Part shown: positions 1-8,939 of the stretch, in pieces
Position numbering within the stretch: the stretch's first letter is position 1
How the letters are laid out: every line of letters begins with the position of its first letter
NCBI GenBank assembly: GCA_947452985.1
Contig: CANGEU010000002.1
Coordinates: 52,087 to 116,086, forward strand
DNA: 64,000 bases
DNA from: Micrococcales bacterium
GTDB lineage: Bacteria; Actinomycetota; Actinomycetes; Actinomycetales; Microbacteriaceae
Direction of reading: 5' to 3'
Translations under genes and position numbers: made by a program
The notes under the pieces: model-generated
Told to the model about the DNA's origin: nothing
Databases searched by the model: none
Seen by the model: the letters and a program-made list of their open reading frames with translations, nothing else

Positions 1-468
1 GAGTTGGCATACTCTCGCCTCAAGCAAGCATTCCGTGACCGCGCAGTTCATAAGGTTTATCACGCGCTAGTTCAGGGACATCCGGATCCTTCGTCCGGAA
101 CCTTTGACGCACCAATCGCCCGCCACCCAAAAGCCGAGTTCAAATTTCACGTGCATCCGGATGGCAAACCCTCGGTGACGCATTACGAGACGATTGAAGC
201 GTTTCGATCGGCATCGCTACTGGAAATTATTTTGGAGACTGGCCGAACCCACCAAATTCGAGTTCATTTTTCTGCCTTCAGGCACCCGTTGGTTGGTGAC
301 ACCATGTACGGAGCGGATCCGACATTAGCTAAGAAACTGGGCATTGAACACCAGTGGTTACACGCAGTTCGACTCAGTTTTGATCATCCAATTACCGGCG
401 ACAAGGTTTCTTTTGAGAGCGAATATCCTGTCGAGTTGTCGAAGGTGTTAGACCTTCTGCGTGGCTAG
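1..468 (+). CDS. RluA/RluD-family 23S rRNA pseudouridine synthase, C-terminal part (5' end outside window)
   Basis: The reading frame is open from base 1, so this is the 3' part of a gene that starts upstream. The fragment carries the conserved C-terminal half of the RluA/RluD fold, including GRTHQIRVH and [10 protein letters not shown], which line the active site and RNA-binding cleft. The catalytic Asp motif (GRLD) must lie before the window. The family isomerises uridines in 23S rRNA helices. It precedes dnaE by about 60 nt; in actinobacteria the usual order is lspA-rluD-dnaE. Family call is secure; the exact uridine targets cannot be read from the fragment. Confidence 0.9.
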   Translation, partial: ELAYSRLKQAFRDRAVHKVYHALVQGHPDPSSGTFDAPIARHPKAEFKFHVHPDGKPSVTHYETIEAFRSASLLEIILETGRTHQIRVHFSAFRHPLVGDTMYGADPTLAKKLGIEHQWLHAVRLSFDHPITGDKVSFESEYPVELSKVLDLLRG

Positions 469-530
469 TTTCGAGTTGTCTCAAAAGCGGATACTCTTAT
501 CTGTCTCAAGCGATTATTTAGAGGTGAAAC

Positions 531-3500
531 GTGTCCGGTAAGTCCTTCGTTCACCTTCACGTTCACACCGAGTATTCGATTCTCGATGGCGCCGCGCGCA
601 TCGACGACTTGATGAAAGCCGCCCGTCAAATGGACATGCCCGCAGTGGCAATGACCGACCACGGTAATCTCCACGCAGCCTACGAATTCGTGAACGCTGC
701 CAAAAAAGTTGGCATCAAACCCATCATCGGCATGGAAGCCTATGTCGCACCCCGAGTTCATCGATCAGATCGCACCAGAACTAACTTCGGCGACGGCGGG
801 CCAGACGATGTTTCGTCGAACGGCGCCTATACCCACATGACGTTGTTGGCCAAGAATACCGAAGGCATGTACAACCTTTTCCGCATGTCAACCATGGCTT
901 ACACCGACGGAATCTTTTACAAGCCGCGCATCGATCGCGAGCTTTTGCACAAATACGGTAAGGGTCTAATTGGCACCACCGGTTGTGCAGCTGGTGAAAT
1001 CAATGTGATGTTGCGCTTCGGTCGCTGGGACGACGCGGTGGCCACGGTTCGTGAAATGCAGGAAATTTTCGGTAAAGAGAATTACTACTGCGAAATCATG
1101 CGCCATGGCATCGAAATTGAAGAACGAACCGAAAAAGAACTCATCCGACTGGCTCGCGAGACCGGGATGCCGCTACTGGCTTCAAACGACCTTCACTACG
1201 TTCACGATCACCAAGCAGAGTCACAAGAGGCCCTGCTCTGTGTGCAAACAAACGACACTCTAGATAACCCAGATCGATTCCGTTTTGGTGGAACCGGCTT
1301 TTATCTGAAATCGCCGGAGCAAATGCGCGAGCTTTTCAAGGACCTACCGGAAGCCTGCGATAACACCCTAAAAATTGCCGAAGAATGCAATGTCGATTTT
1401 TCAAAGCAAGAACTTATGCCAAGATTCCCGGTGCCGGATGGTTACACCGAGGAGTCTTGGTTTGAAAAAGAAGTTGCTGAAGGTATGCAGCGCCGTTTCC
1501 CGGATGGAATCCCCGAGGCCCAGGCTAAGCAGTGTGCTTATGAAATTGAAGTCATCAAGGAAATGGGTTTCCCAGGCTACTTCTTGGTCGTTGCCGACTT
1601 CATCGGTTGGGCTCGCGAACAGGGAATCAAAGTTGGTCCTGGTCGAGGTTCGGCAGCAGGAGCCATCGTCGCCTACGCCCTGGGTATCACAGCTCTGGAT
1701 CCAATTAAGTACGGTCTAATTTTCGAGCGATTCCTTAACCCCTCTCGTAAATCAATGCCGGATATCGATGTTGACTTCGACGACCGTCGTCGTGGCGATG
1801 TTATCAAGTACGTTTACCAAAAATACGGTGATGACCGGGTAGCCCAAATCGGTACCTTTAACACCATCAAGGCCAAGGCTGCTCTGAAGGACGCGGCGCG
1901 TGTTCTCGGCTTTCCTTACGCCAATGGTGAAGTGCTTACCAAGGCGTTCCCGCCGGCTGTACTCGGCCAAGAAATCGAGTTGGAAGACGTGGTCAACCCA
2001 GACCGCCCTCGTTACAAAGAAACTTCGGCACTTCGCGACATTATTCAAAGCGACTTAGATGCCAAAAAGATTTTTGATCTAGCTCGAGGCATGGAAGGCC
2101 TGAAACGTTCGACCAGCGTTCACGCCGCCGGAGTGATCATTTCGGCTATGTCACTGATCGACGTTGTGCCGCTAATGACTCGAGAAGGCGAAACCGGCTA
2201 CATCACCCAGTTCGACGCTGGGCCTTTGGAAAAGCTCGGTCTTTTGAAGATGGACTTCCTGGGGCTTCGAAATCTAACCGTGCTTGAAGATGCCCTAATC
2301 AACATTCGCGCCAATGGGCTTGAGGCACCAGACCTTGATTCTTTGGATCTGGACGCCGACGAGAAGGCGTATCAGCTCCTCGGGCAAGGCGACACATTAG
2401 GTGTTTTCCAGCTCGATGGTGAGGCGATGCGTTCGCTGTTGCGCCTGATGAAGCCAACCTCATTCGAAGACATCTCGGCGGCTATCGCGCTTTATCGCCC
2501 AGGACCAATGGGTGTGAACGCGCACACCAACTACGCCAAGCGCAAGAACGGGCTTCAGGCCAACATCCCGATTCACCCAACTTTGGAAGAGCCTCTCAAA
2601 GAGGTACTTGGTCCGACTTACGGATTGATTGTTTACCAAGAGCAGGTAATGGCGGCAGCTCAAAAAGTTGCAAGTTTTTCTTTGGCTCAGGCAGACAACC
2701 TTCGCAAGGCAATGGGTAAAAAAGATGCCAAGGAACTAGATAGTTTGCTTGAGGCTTTCCGCGCTGGAATGTTGAGCAACGGCTTTACTGAAGAGGCTGT
2801 TACGGCACTTTGGGACACGCTCTTGCCGTTCGCCGGCTACGCGTTCAATAAGGCGCACAGCGCCGCCTACGGAGTCCTTTCGTACTGGACTGCCTACATG
2901 AAGGCGAACCACCCAGCCGAGTACATGGCAGCCTTGCTCACCAGTGTTGGCGATGCCAGAGATAAGTTGGCAATCTACCTGAGCGCCTGCCGAAAAATGG
3001 GTCTCGAGGTTCAGTCTCCAGATGTGAACGAGTCAATCGGTAACTTCTCGGGTGTTGAGTCCAGAATCCGTTTCGGACTAGCCGCAATTCGCGGTGTCGG
3101 TGAAAGCGTGGTCGCTGGAATCGTCGAGGCACGAACCGAGCAAGGCAAGTTCACATCGTTTAATGACTTCCTGAAGAAGGTGCCCGTCCAGGTTTGCAAC
3201 AAGCGAACCATTGAGTCGCTTATCAAGGCCGGAGCGTTCGACAGTCTCGGGCACACCAGACGCTCGCTAATGGCAATTTATGAATCTGCAGTCGATGGCC
3301 AAGTCTCCCGGAAGCGCGAAGAAGCCAAGGGTCAAATGGACCTTTTTGGCGGAATGTTCGAAGAAGATCCGACCCTGGTTGAAATTCCAGACCACGAAGA
3401 GTTTGATAAGCGAACCAAGCTCGCCATGGAGCGCGACACTCTAGGTCTCTATGTGAGTGACCACCCACTCTTTGGACGCGAGTCGCAATTGGCTTCGAAT

Positions 3501-4139
3501 TCAAATTACTCAATTGGCTATTTCATTGAGAATGAGACCATCGAAGACGGCAGCACCACCTCGCTCTGTGGATTGATTACGGGAATCCAAAACCGCGTTG
3601 GTAAGAAATCTGGAAAGCCTTATTTGCTAGTAACTATTGAAGACTTCGAAGGTGAACTTTCGTTCATGCTGACCGGTAAATCCTTCAGCGAATATGCCAA
3701 TGAGCTAAAACCAGACATGGTGGTCTCGGTTCGTGGTCGAGTTAATAACCGTGATGACGGACGTAATCTTTCGGCATATTCAATCAATGTTTTAGACGCA
3801 CCGGCTGCGGGAGAATTTCTAGGGAAAATTCATGTTCGCATCGAAAACGAAAAAGCTAACCGCGAAACCTTGGAGCGATTGAACTCGATCATCAAACAAA
3901 ATGTGGGCTCCAGCGAGTTCATCATCACCATTTCGGCCGATGGTCAAACGCGAACATATACTCTGCCGCAAAAGGTGCGGTACTCGGTCGAGTTCATTGG
4001 CGAACTAAAAGTATTACTCGGTTCCCAAGCAATCGTTCGTGATGGTGACAAGCCAACCCAAGCGGCTCCAAACGAGGAGAAGTTAGCCGATCAGGTAGTT
4101 TCGCTGGAAGTAAATCAGCGGACGCTGTTCGATTCCTGA
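531..4139 (+). CDS. dnaE: DNA polymerase III subunit alpha
   Basis: Replicative polymerase catalytic subunit, 1202 aa, normal for DnaE1. The N-terminal PHP domain is visible (HLHVHTEYS, TDHGNLH). The palm holds the PDIDVDFDD aspartates near residue 410, followed by the helix-hairpin-helix region, and an OB-fold near residues 1010-1080 (GLITGIQNRVGKKSGKPY). The GTG start is preceded by AGAGGTG with a 4-nt spacer. It follows the pseudouridine synthase on the same strand. Its last 57 nt overlap the convergent flavin reductase gene. This is the main DnaE rather than the mutagenic DnaE2, judged by the PHP-to-OB organisation and the housekeeping context. Confidence 0.98.
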   Translation: MSGKSFVHLHVHTEYSILDGAARIDDLMKAARQMDMPAVAMTDHGNLHAAYEFVNAAKKVGIKPIIGMEAYVAPRVHRSDRTRTNFGDGGPDDVSSNGAYTHMTLLAKNTEGMYNLFRMSTMAYTDGIFYKPRIDRELLHKYGKGLIGTTGCAAGEINVMLRFGRWDDAVATVREMQEIFGKENYYCEIMRHGIEIEERTEKELIRLARETGMPLLASNDLHYVHDHQAESQEALLCVQTNDTLDNPDRFRFGGTGFYLKSPEQMRELFKDLPEACDNTLKIAEECNVDFSKQELMPRFPVPDGYTEESWFEKEVAEGMQRRFPDGIPEAQAKQCAYEIEVIKEMGFPGYFLVVADFIGWAREQGIKVGPGRGSAAGAIVAYALGITALDPIKYGLIFERFLNPSRKSMPDIDVDFDDRRRGDVIKYVYQKYGDDRVAQIGTFNTIKAKAALKDAARVLGFPYANGEVLTKAFPPAVLGQEIELEDVVNPDRPRYKETSALRDIIQSDLDAKKIFDLARGMEGLKRSTSVHAAGVIISAMSLIDVVPLMTREGETGYITQFDAGPLEKLGLLKMDFLGLRNLTVLEDALINIRANGLEAPDLDSLDLDADEKAYQLLGQGDTLGVFQLDGEAMRSLLRLMKPTSFEDISAAIALYRPGPMGVNAHTNYAKRKNGLQANIPIHPTLEEPLKEVLGPTYGLIVYQEQVMAAAQKVASFSLAQADNLRKAMGKKDAKELDSLLEAFRAGMLSNGFTEEAVTALWDTLLPFAGYAFNKAHSAAYGVLSYWTAYMKANHPAEYMAALLTSVGDARDKLAIYLSACRKMGLEVQSPDVNESIGNFSGVESRIRFGLAAIRGVGESVVAGIVEARTEQGKFTSFNDFLKKVPVQVCNKRTIESLIKAGAFDSLGHTRRSLMAIYESAVDGQVSRKREEAKGQMDLFGGMFEEDPTLVEIPDHEEFDKRTKLAMERDTLGLYVSDHPLFGRESQLASNSNYSIGYFIENETIEDGSTTSLCGLITGIQNRVGKKSGKPYLLVTIEDFEGELSFMLTGKSFSEYANELKPDMVVSVRGRVNNRDDGRNLSAYSINVLDAPAAGEFLGKIHVRIENEKANRETLERLNSIIKQNVGSSEFIITISADGQTRTYTLPQKVRYSVEFIGELKVLLGSQAIVRDGDKPTQAAPNEEKLADQVVSLEVNQRTLFDS

Positions 4140-4586
4140 CAAGCCATCAACGACATCCACAATAACTACCGCGTTATTTTCAACCGCGTGAATTTCTCGA
4201 ATACCTGCAATTAGAACCGAAGAGGCTTCAGGGAAGATAGGCAACCCCTTTGGCCCAAATTCCCAATCTTTGTCTGAAAACCGTTTGGTGTGGTCGGCCG
4301 CCATTTTTGTAGCAAGCTGCTGGTTGTTCTCTCCGAGAGTGTGAATCGCAACCCAGGTTGCCTTACAGAGCGCAGGCCAGGTTGAAGATCCCGAGGCAAC
4401 ATTGAAGCTTGCCAATGGGGGAGTTGCTCCTAGCGATGTAACGGATGTTGCTGTGAAACCAACCGGATTTCCGGCTTCGTCAAGAAGAGTGATTACGGCA
4501 ACGCCTGAAGCGTGATGACGGAAAGTATTTTTTAGCGCCTCAACCGAATCTTCGATTACGGACATGTCTTCGATGTTTGAACTCAC
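4083..4586 (-). CDS. Flavin reductase family protein (FMN-binding split-barrel)
   Basis: 167 aa. The N-terminus (FRHHASGVAVITLL, GFTATSVTSL, PLASFNVASGSSTWP) is the signature of the small flavin reductase/HpaC-like split-barrel family, which uses NAD(P)H to reduce free FMN or FAD for a partner monooxygenase, or acts as a flavoprotein on its own. No monooxygenase gene is adjacent, so the partner is unknown. The GTG start lacks a ribosome binding site, but TAGCCT lies 6 nt upstream, consistent with a leaderless mRNA; an internal ATG seven codons in is the alternative. The last 57 nt are antisense to the dnaE 3' end. Confidence 0.88.
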   Translation of the reverse strand: MSSNIEDMSVIEDSVEALKNTFRHHASGVAVITLLDEAGNPVGFTATSVTSLGATPPLASFNVASGSSTWPALCKATWVAIHTLGENNQQLATKMAADHTKRFSDKDWEFGPKGLPIFPEASSVLIAGIREIHAVENNAVVIVDVVDGLSGIEQRPLIYFQRNYLIG

Positions 4587-4592
4587 CTAAGT

Positions 4593-4598
4593 AGGCTA
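4593..4598 (-). promoter_or_regulatory. Predicted -10 element of the flavin reductase gene (leaderless)
   Basis: On the minus strand TAGCCT is followed by 6 nt and then the GTG start, with no Shine-Dalgarno sequence. This spacing would put transcription start at or next to the start codon. Confidence 0.45.
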
Positions 4599-4645
4599 CC
4601 TAATCTTCGGGGCGCGAATAGAATTGACTAGGAACTGGAGCCCTT

Positions 4646-5977
4646 TTGACCACTAATCTTTTGCGAATTGTTGATCTTCGCGGTGGTTTGCCCGTTTCTT
4701 CCAAGTTAAACCAATTAGTTCCCCGTGCGAGCCTAAAGATTGAGACAGCCGTAGACCAAGTCACGGCACTTATTCGAGATGTTGAAGTTCGTGGGGAATC
4801 CGCTCTCATCGAGCTGACCCAAAAGTTTGATGGTTTTGATCCAAGCCCAATTCGGGTACCCCAAATCGAATTGGATTCGGCTCTGGCTGGACTAAGTGAC
4901 GGCCTAAGGTCGGCTTTGGAAGCTGCGATTTCTAGAGTCCGACAGGTGAGCATCGACAACTTGCCGACCACCGTCACCACTGAGTTTTCAAGTGGCGGAA
5001 AAGTTCACCAGCGCTGGGTACCGGTTGATTCGGTCGGTCTCTACGTACCCGGTGGTAAAGCCGTTTACCCGTCCAGCGTGGTCATGAACGTGGTGCCGGC
5101 TCAGGTCGCCGGGGTGCCCAGACTAGTGATCACAACCCCTGGTCAAAAAGCTTTTGGGGGTCGACCACACCCAACTGTGTTGGCGGCGGCGGCGCTGCTC
5201 GGAGTCACAGAGGTTTACAACGTCGGGGGACCAGCAGCAATTGCCGCATTGGCTCACGGCGTTCCAGGTATCGGTTTAGAGCCGGTTAGTTTGGTTACCG
5301 GCCCAGGAAATATCTACGTGACGGCAGCTAAGCGAGCCGTTCGTGGATTGGTAGGCATCGACTCCGAAGCCGGTACTACCGAAATTCTGGTTATCGCCGA
5401 TGGGCAGGCTAATCCCGAGTTTGTAGCAGCCGATTTGTTATCACAAGCTGAGCACGACGAAGCCGCTGCGTCTGTCCTGGTAACGGACTCTGTACAGCTT
5501 GCCGACGCGGTTCAGATTGCGCTGAGCCGAAGGCTTTCCCAGACGAGTCACACCAAACGTGCGGAAACGGCCTTGCGAGGTGAACAGTCAGCCATTGTCC
5601 TAGTGGCAAATGTTGAGGCGGCAGTGGAATTCGCAAACGCATATGCCACTGAGCACCTTGAACTTCAGGTTGCCAATCCGATCGAGGTACTTCCACAAAT
5701 TTCAAATGCTGGCGCAGTGTTCCTAGGTAAGTTCTCACCAGTTTCTCTGGGTGACTATGTCGCAGGTTCAAACCACGTTTTACCGACCAACCAGCAATCT
5801 AAGTTTGGTGCAGGGCTCTCGGTACACACGTTCCTCCGGGCCCAGCAGGTAATCGACTACAGCGAGGATGCACTTGCTGAGGCGGTCGCTTATGTAGACG
5901 CACTTGCCAACGAAGAGGGATTGCCCGCCCACTTCGAAGCCATCCGAGCTCGGTTTGAACAACCAGAAAGATTATGA
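4646..5977 (+). CDS. hisD: Histidinol dehydrogenase
   Basis: Last enzyme of histidine biosynthesis: zinc-dependent, two-step NAD+ oxidation of L-histidinol to L-histidine in the cytoplasm. 443 aa, normal length. Family hallmarks seen: GLYVPGGKA (~130), GPGNIYVTAAKR, the SQAEHDE zinc/substrate region and ATEHLEL with the catalytic Glu-His pair. The TTG start is chosen because GGAG lies 6 nt upstream and there is no better start nearby. The stop overlaps the pyrD start by 4 nt (ATGA), so the two are probably translationally coupled. Other his genes are not in the window. Confidence 0.97.
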   Translation: MTTNLLRIVDLRGGLPVSSKLNQLVPRASLKIETAVDQVTALIRDVEVRGESALIELTQKFDGFDPSPIRVPQIELDSALAGLSDGLRSALEAAISRVRQVSIDNLPTTVTTEFSSGGKVHQRWVPVDSVGLYVPGGKAVYPSSVVMNVVPAQVAGVPRLVITTPGQKAFGGRPHPTVLAAAALLGVTEVYNVGGPAAIAALAHGVPGIGLEPVSLVTGPGNIYVTAAKRAVRGLVGIDSEAGTTEILVIADGQANPEFVAADLLSQAEHDEAAASVLVTDSVQLADAVQIALSRRLSQTSHTKRAETALRGEQSAIVLVANVEAAVEFANAYATEHLELQVANPIEVLPQISNAGAVFLGKFSPVSLGDYVAGSNHVLPTNQQSKFGAGLSVHTFLRAQQVIDYSEDALAEAVAYVDALANEEGLPAHFEAIRARFEQPERL

Positions 5978-6999
5978 AGATGCTTTACTCGCTCCTGTTC
6001 AAGCTAATCTTTACGAGATTCGACCCTGAAAGCGTTCACCACTTTGTAGCCGGATGCCTAAAATTTGCTTCACGTCTAGGGCTTACTAGAATCTTCAGAC
6101 TTCGACCCAAGCAGGTACGCATCGTCGATGCTTTCGGACTCAAATTTGCAGGTCCCTTTGGACTAGCTGCTGGATTCGACAAGAACGGCGAGCTTATCAA
6201 ACCGCTTGCGGACCTTGGATTTTCACACATCGAGGTAGGCACAGTTACCGCAATCGCCCAACCAGGAAATGAGAAGCCACGGTTATTCCGTTTGACCGCA
6301 GACCGAGCCTTGATCAACCGAATGGGTTTTAATAACCAGGGTGCCAGTGCCTTAGCTGCTCGCTTGGCCAAGCTTCGAGCATCCAATAAATCGCTTCCGA
6401 TTATTGGGGTAAATATTGGCAAGAGCAAAGTAACCCCGATTGAGGATGCCGTTACCGATTATGAGACGAGCGCAAGCCTCTTGGCACCGCTGGCTGATTA
6501 CCTTGCAGTAAACGTTTCTTCTCCGAACACACCTGGACTTCGAAGCCTTCAGGACATCGAATCACTTAAGCCGATTTTGGAGGCGGTGCTAAATCAGGCC
6601 GGAACCAAGCCGGTTTTAGTGAAAATTGCACCAGATCTTGCAGATGAAGACATCGTGGCAATTGCTGAGTTGGCAGTTTCGCTTGGCCTTGCCGGCGTCA
6701 TTGCGACGAACACCACGATTTCCCGTGATGGTTTGCAAACCCCTTCAACTAAGGTTGCCGAAATGGGCGCGGGCGGTCTCTCCGGATTACCAGTTCGTGA
6801 GCGTTCGCTTGAGGTTTTGGCACTTTTGAACCGCGTAATTGCCGGACGCATTGCAATCATTTCAGTGGGTGGAGTTGAAACAACCGCCGATGTAGCGGAA
6901 CGCTTGAAAATGGGCGCAACCCTAGTTCAGGGATACACCGGATTTATCTACCAGGGACCATTCTGGGCCAGGAAGATAAACCGGGAATTAGTTAACTAG
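5974..6999 (+). CDS. pyrD: Dihydroorotate dehydrogenase (quinone), class 2
   Basis: Oxidises dihydroorotate to orotate in pyrimidine synthesis, passing electrons to menaquinone. The 341-aa protein has the hydrophobic amphipathic N-terminal helix typical of membrane-associated class 2 enzymes (MKMLYSLLFKLIF). FMN and substrate motifs include AAGFDKNGE, INRMGFNNQG and VSSPNTPGLR, with the catalytic Ser in the last. It overlaps hisD by ATGA and its TAG stop interlocks with the stop of the convergent DUF3043 gene in a CTAG palindrome. Confidence 0.97.
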   Translation: MKMLYSLLFKLIFTRFDPESVHHFVAGCLKFASRLGLTRIFRLRPKQVRIVDAFGLKFAGPFGLAAGFDKNGELIKPLADLGFSHIEVGTVTAIAQPGNEKPRLFRLTADRALINRMGFNNQGASALAARLAKLRASNKSLPIIGVNIGKSKVTPIEDAVTDYETSASLLAPLADYLAVNVSSPNTPGLRSLQDIESLKPILEAVLNQAGTKPVLVKIAPDLADEDIVAIAELAVSLGLAGVIATNTTISRDGLQTPSTKVAEMGAGGLSGLPVRERSLEVLALLNRVIAGRIAIISVGGVETTADVAERLKMGATLVQGYTGFIYQGPFWARKINRELVN

Positions 7000-7541
7000 T
7001 CGAATTTGTGTCCGCGAGGCACCTTGGCTTTAGGTGTGCGCATGAATCGTGGGTACATCGATCGCACTGCAACGTAGAACCAGATTCCCTTTTCAACGTT
7101 TCCTGCCCCAAATTTCTTGGTAACAATTTTTTTCGCACGAAGCTGAATTAGGAATGTGTCTAGCAGGTAGACCACAAAAAGTAGTAAAACAAGGTTGCTC
7201 AGAAGAATGGTCAACGGTGTTAATTTGCTGCTGGTGTATGTGAAGAACAGGGTTACCACCATGAAGACCATAAGGACTTCACCGGCCGTCAGGTAGCGCG
7301 AGTCGACGATGTCGCGAAGCATGGAGCGCTGAGCACCCGAGTCACGCTTTGGTAAGTACTTTGGATCTCCATTGGCTAAACCGCGGCTAGCCTCTAGACG
7401 ACGTTCCCGCATAGCCGCGCGCTCGGCCTTGCGAGCCTCAGGTGTTTTTGGTGCAACTAGTGGACGCTTGCGAGCGGCTTCCTGCTGCTTGCGCGCTGGA
7501 GTTGGCTTGCCTTTTTTGAGGTTTGGAGTCTGCTCAGTCAT
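6996..7541 (-). CDS. DUF3043 family integral membrane protein
   Basis: The preferred start is ATG at 7541 (MTEQTPN), giving 181 aa; the ORF track begins 23 codons earlier in sequence that does not look coding. The first ~90 residues are highly basic (KKGKPTPARKQQEAARKR), then two transmembrane segments follow around LTAGEVLMVFMVVTLFF and LLSNLVLLLFVVYLLD, then a basic C-terminus. This is the pattern of actinobacterial DUF3043 proteins, whose function is unknown. No Shine-Dalgarno is present; TAACCT lies 7 nt upstream. It shares the CTAG double stop with pyrD. Confidence 0.85.
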   Translation of the reverse strand: MTEQTPNLKKGKPTPARKQQEAARKRPLVAPKTPEARKAERAAMRERRLEASRGLANGDPKYLPKRDSGAQRSMLRDIVDSRYLTAGEVLMVFMVVTLFFTYTSSKLTPLTILLSNLVLLLFVVYLLDTFLIQLRAKKIVTKKFGAGNVEKGIWFYVAVRSMYPRFMRTPKAKVPRGHKFD

Positions 7542-7548
7542 AACCATT

Positions 7549-7554
7549 AGGTTA
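7549..7554 (-). promoter_or_regulatory. Predicted -10 element for the DUF3043 gene (leaderless)
   Basis: TAACCT on the minus strand sits 7 nt before the ATG at 7541. It supports that start over the upstream in-frame one. Confidence 0.45.
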
Positions 7555-7622
7555 GCGGAATGTTTCTGCTGGCTTTGCTGTTTAGTGAAGTTAGAATTAG
7601 TTGTATTCACAAGGAGTAAAAA

Positions 7623-7967
7623 ATGACTGAAACCACCGATTACAAAATTGAAGTTACCGATGCCGCAATCGAATGGATTTCTAGCACCCTTGAGCAGGCC
7701 GGTGGCGAAGAGAAGCTTGCCATTCGACTCGAGGCCGCTCCTGGCGGTTGTCAGGGTCTCGAATACAAGCCAACCTACGAAGACAAGTTCTACGAGGACG
7801 ACATTCGCTTCCCGGTTGGCAACTACGAGCTAGTTATCGACCCAATGTCGATCGAACTAGTCAAGGGTTCCACAATTGACTACAAAAACTCTCTTACTGA
7901 GCAGGGTCTGGTCATTGATAACCCGAATGCCACCTCAACCTGTGCCTGCGGTCAATCTTTCTGCTAA
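7623..7967 (+). CDS. erpA: ErpA/IscA-type iron-sulfur cluster carrier (HesB family)
   Basis: A-type carrier that hands Fe-S clusters to apoproteins, here plausibly aconitase and lipoyl synthase encoded further along. 114 aa. The three conserved cysteines are present: one in PGGCQGLEY and two in the C-terminal TCACGQSFC. A strong AAGGAG lies 7 nt before ATG. It stands alone between the DUF3043 gene and the cytochrome oxidase operon, followed by a hairpin terminator. In actinobacteria this homologue commonly sits next to ctaC. ErpA rather than IscA is inferred from that context. Confidence 0.9.
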   Translation: MTETTDYKIEVTDAAIEWISSTLEQAGGEEKLAIRLEAAPGGCQGLEYKPTYEDKFYEDDIRFPVGNYELVIDPMSIELVKGSTIDYKNSLTEQGLVIDNPNATSTCACGQSFC

Positions 7968-8007
7968 AACCGTTAAGATTTTTCGGTTTTTAGGCGTTTT
8001 TCACGCC
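7966..8007 (+). terminator. Tandem hairpins after erpA
   Basis: AAAACCG pairs with CGGTTTT across an 11-nt loop and is followed by T residues. A second GC-rich hairpin (GGCGT/ACGCC with loop TTTTC) follows directly. Together they separate erpA from the oxidase operon. Confidence 0.6.
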
Positions 8008-8061
8008 CATGCCTAAGCCCTCGGGCGTAGACTAAATCAGTAACGATTCGAAGGGTCGACT

Positions 8062-8937
8062 GTGCTTTCTAAGCGTGCTCTAAGAGTTGCAATAGCAACG
8101 GCTGCTGCAACTACAACCTTGTTCCTGTCTGGTTGCTCGCAAGAGCAATTGAGCTCAGCAATTCTGATGCCTCTCCCAGCTTCTAGCTCAGATGTAACCA
8201 ACCACACCGACCGTGTCACGGACCTGTGGAACATCTCATGGGCTGTCCTTTGGGCAGTCGGCGCTATCGCCTGGGGTCTAATGTTCTGGGCGATCGTCGT
8301 CTACCGTCGTCGCAAGGGTGACACCCACCTTCCTGCTCAGATGCGCTACAACAACCCAATTGAGATTTTGTTCACCGTGGTGCCACTTATCTTGGTCATC
8401 GGTTTCTTTGCTTTCACCGCTCGCGACATGAAGGTCATTGAAACACCTAACAACCCTGAAGTCACTGTTCAGGTAATTGGTAAGCAGTGGAGTTGGGACT
8501 TTAACTACACCAACGAAAACGTTTACGACTCTGGAATCCAGTCCCAATACATCACCGGAAACGACGGCAAGAAGGCCGGACTTCCAACCTTGTACTTGCC
8601 TGTAAACAAGCGCGTTGAATTGGTTTTGAACTCTCGCGATGTAGACCACTCATTCTGGGTAGTTGAGTTCCTCTACAAGAAGGACGCACTGCCTGGTAAG
8701 ACCAACCACGAGTACTTCACTCCAACCAAGATCGGCGACTACAACGGTAAGTGCGCTGAACTTTGTGGCGAGTTCCACTCGATGATGCTTTTCAACGTAA
8801 AGGTCGTTTCGCAGTCTGACTACGACCAGCACATTGCAGCGCTCAAGGCAGCCGGCCAGGTAGGTCAGCTTTCACTTGATGCCAGCCGAAACCAGAATCT
8901 TCCAGGCGTTGCCGCTCCAGCAGAGAACGAGGGCTAA
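8062..8937 (+). CDS. ctaC: Cytochrome c oxidase subunit II (CuA lipoprotein)
   Basis: 291 aa. GTG start with AAGGG 6 nt upstream. The N-terminus is a lipoprotein signal peptide ending in a lipobox (LSGC, Cys ~25). Two transmembrane helices follow (~60-80 and ~100-115), then the periplasm-side CuA cupredoxin domain with [12 protein letters not shown] supplying the Cys, Glu carbonyl, His and Met CuA ligands; DHSFWV gives the first His. It receives electrons from cytochrome c (in actinobacteria, the diheme cytochrome of the bc1 complex) and passes them to subunit I. First gene of ctaC-ctaD-ctaF. Confidence 0.97.
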   Translation: MLSKRALRVAIATAAATTTLFLSGCSQEQLSSAILMPLPASSSDVTNHTDRVTDLWNISWAVLWAVGAIAWGLMFWAIVVYRRRKGDTHLPAQMRYNNPIEILFTVVPLILVIGFFAFTARDMKVIETPNNPEVTVQVIGKQWSWDFNYTNENVYDSGIQSQYITGNDGKKAGLPTLYLPVNKRVELVLNSRDVDHSFWVVEFLYKKDALPGKTNHEYFTPTKIGDYNGKCAELCGEFHSMMLFNVKVVSQSDYDQHIAALKAAGQVGQLSLDASRNQNLPGVAAPAENEG

Positions 8938-8939
8938 TA

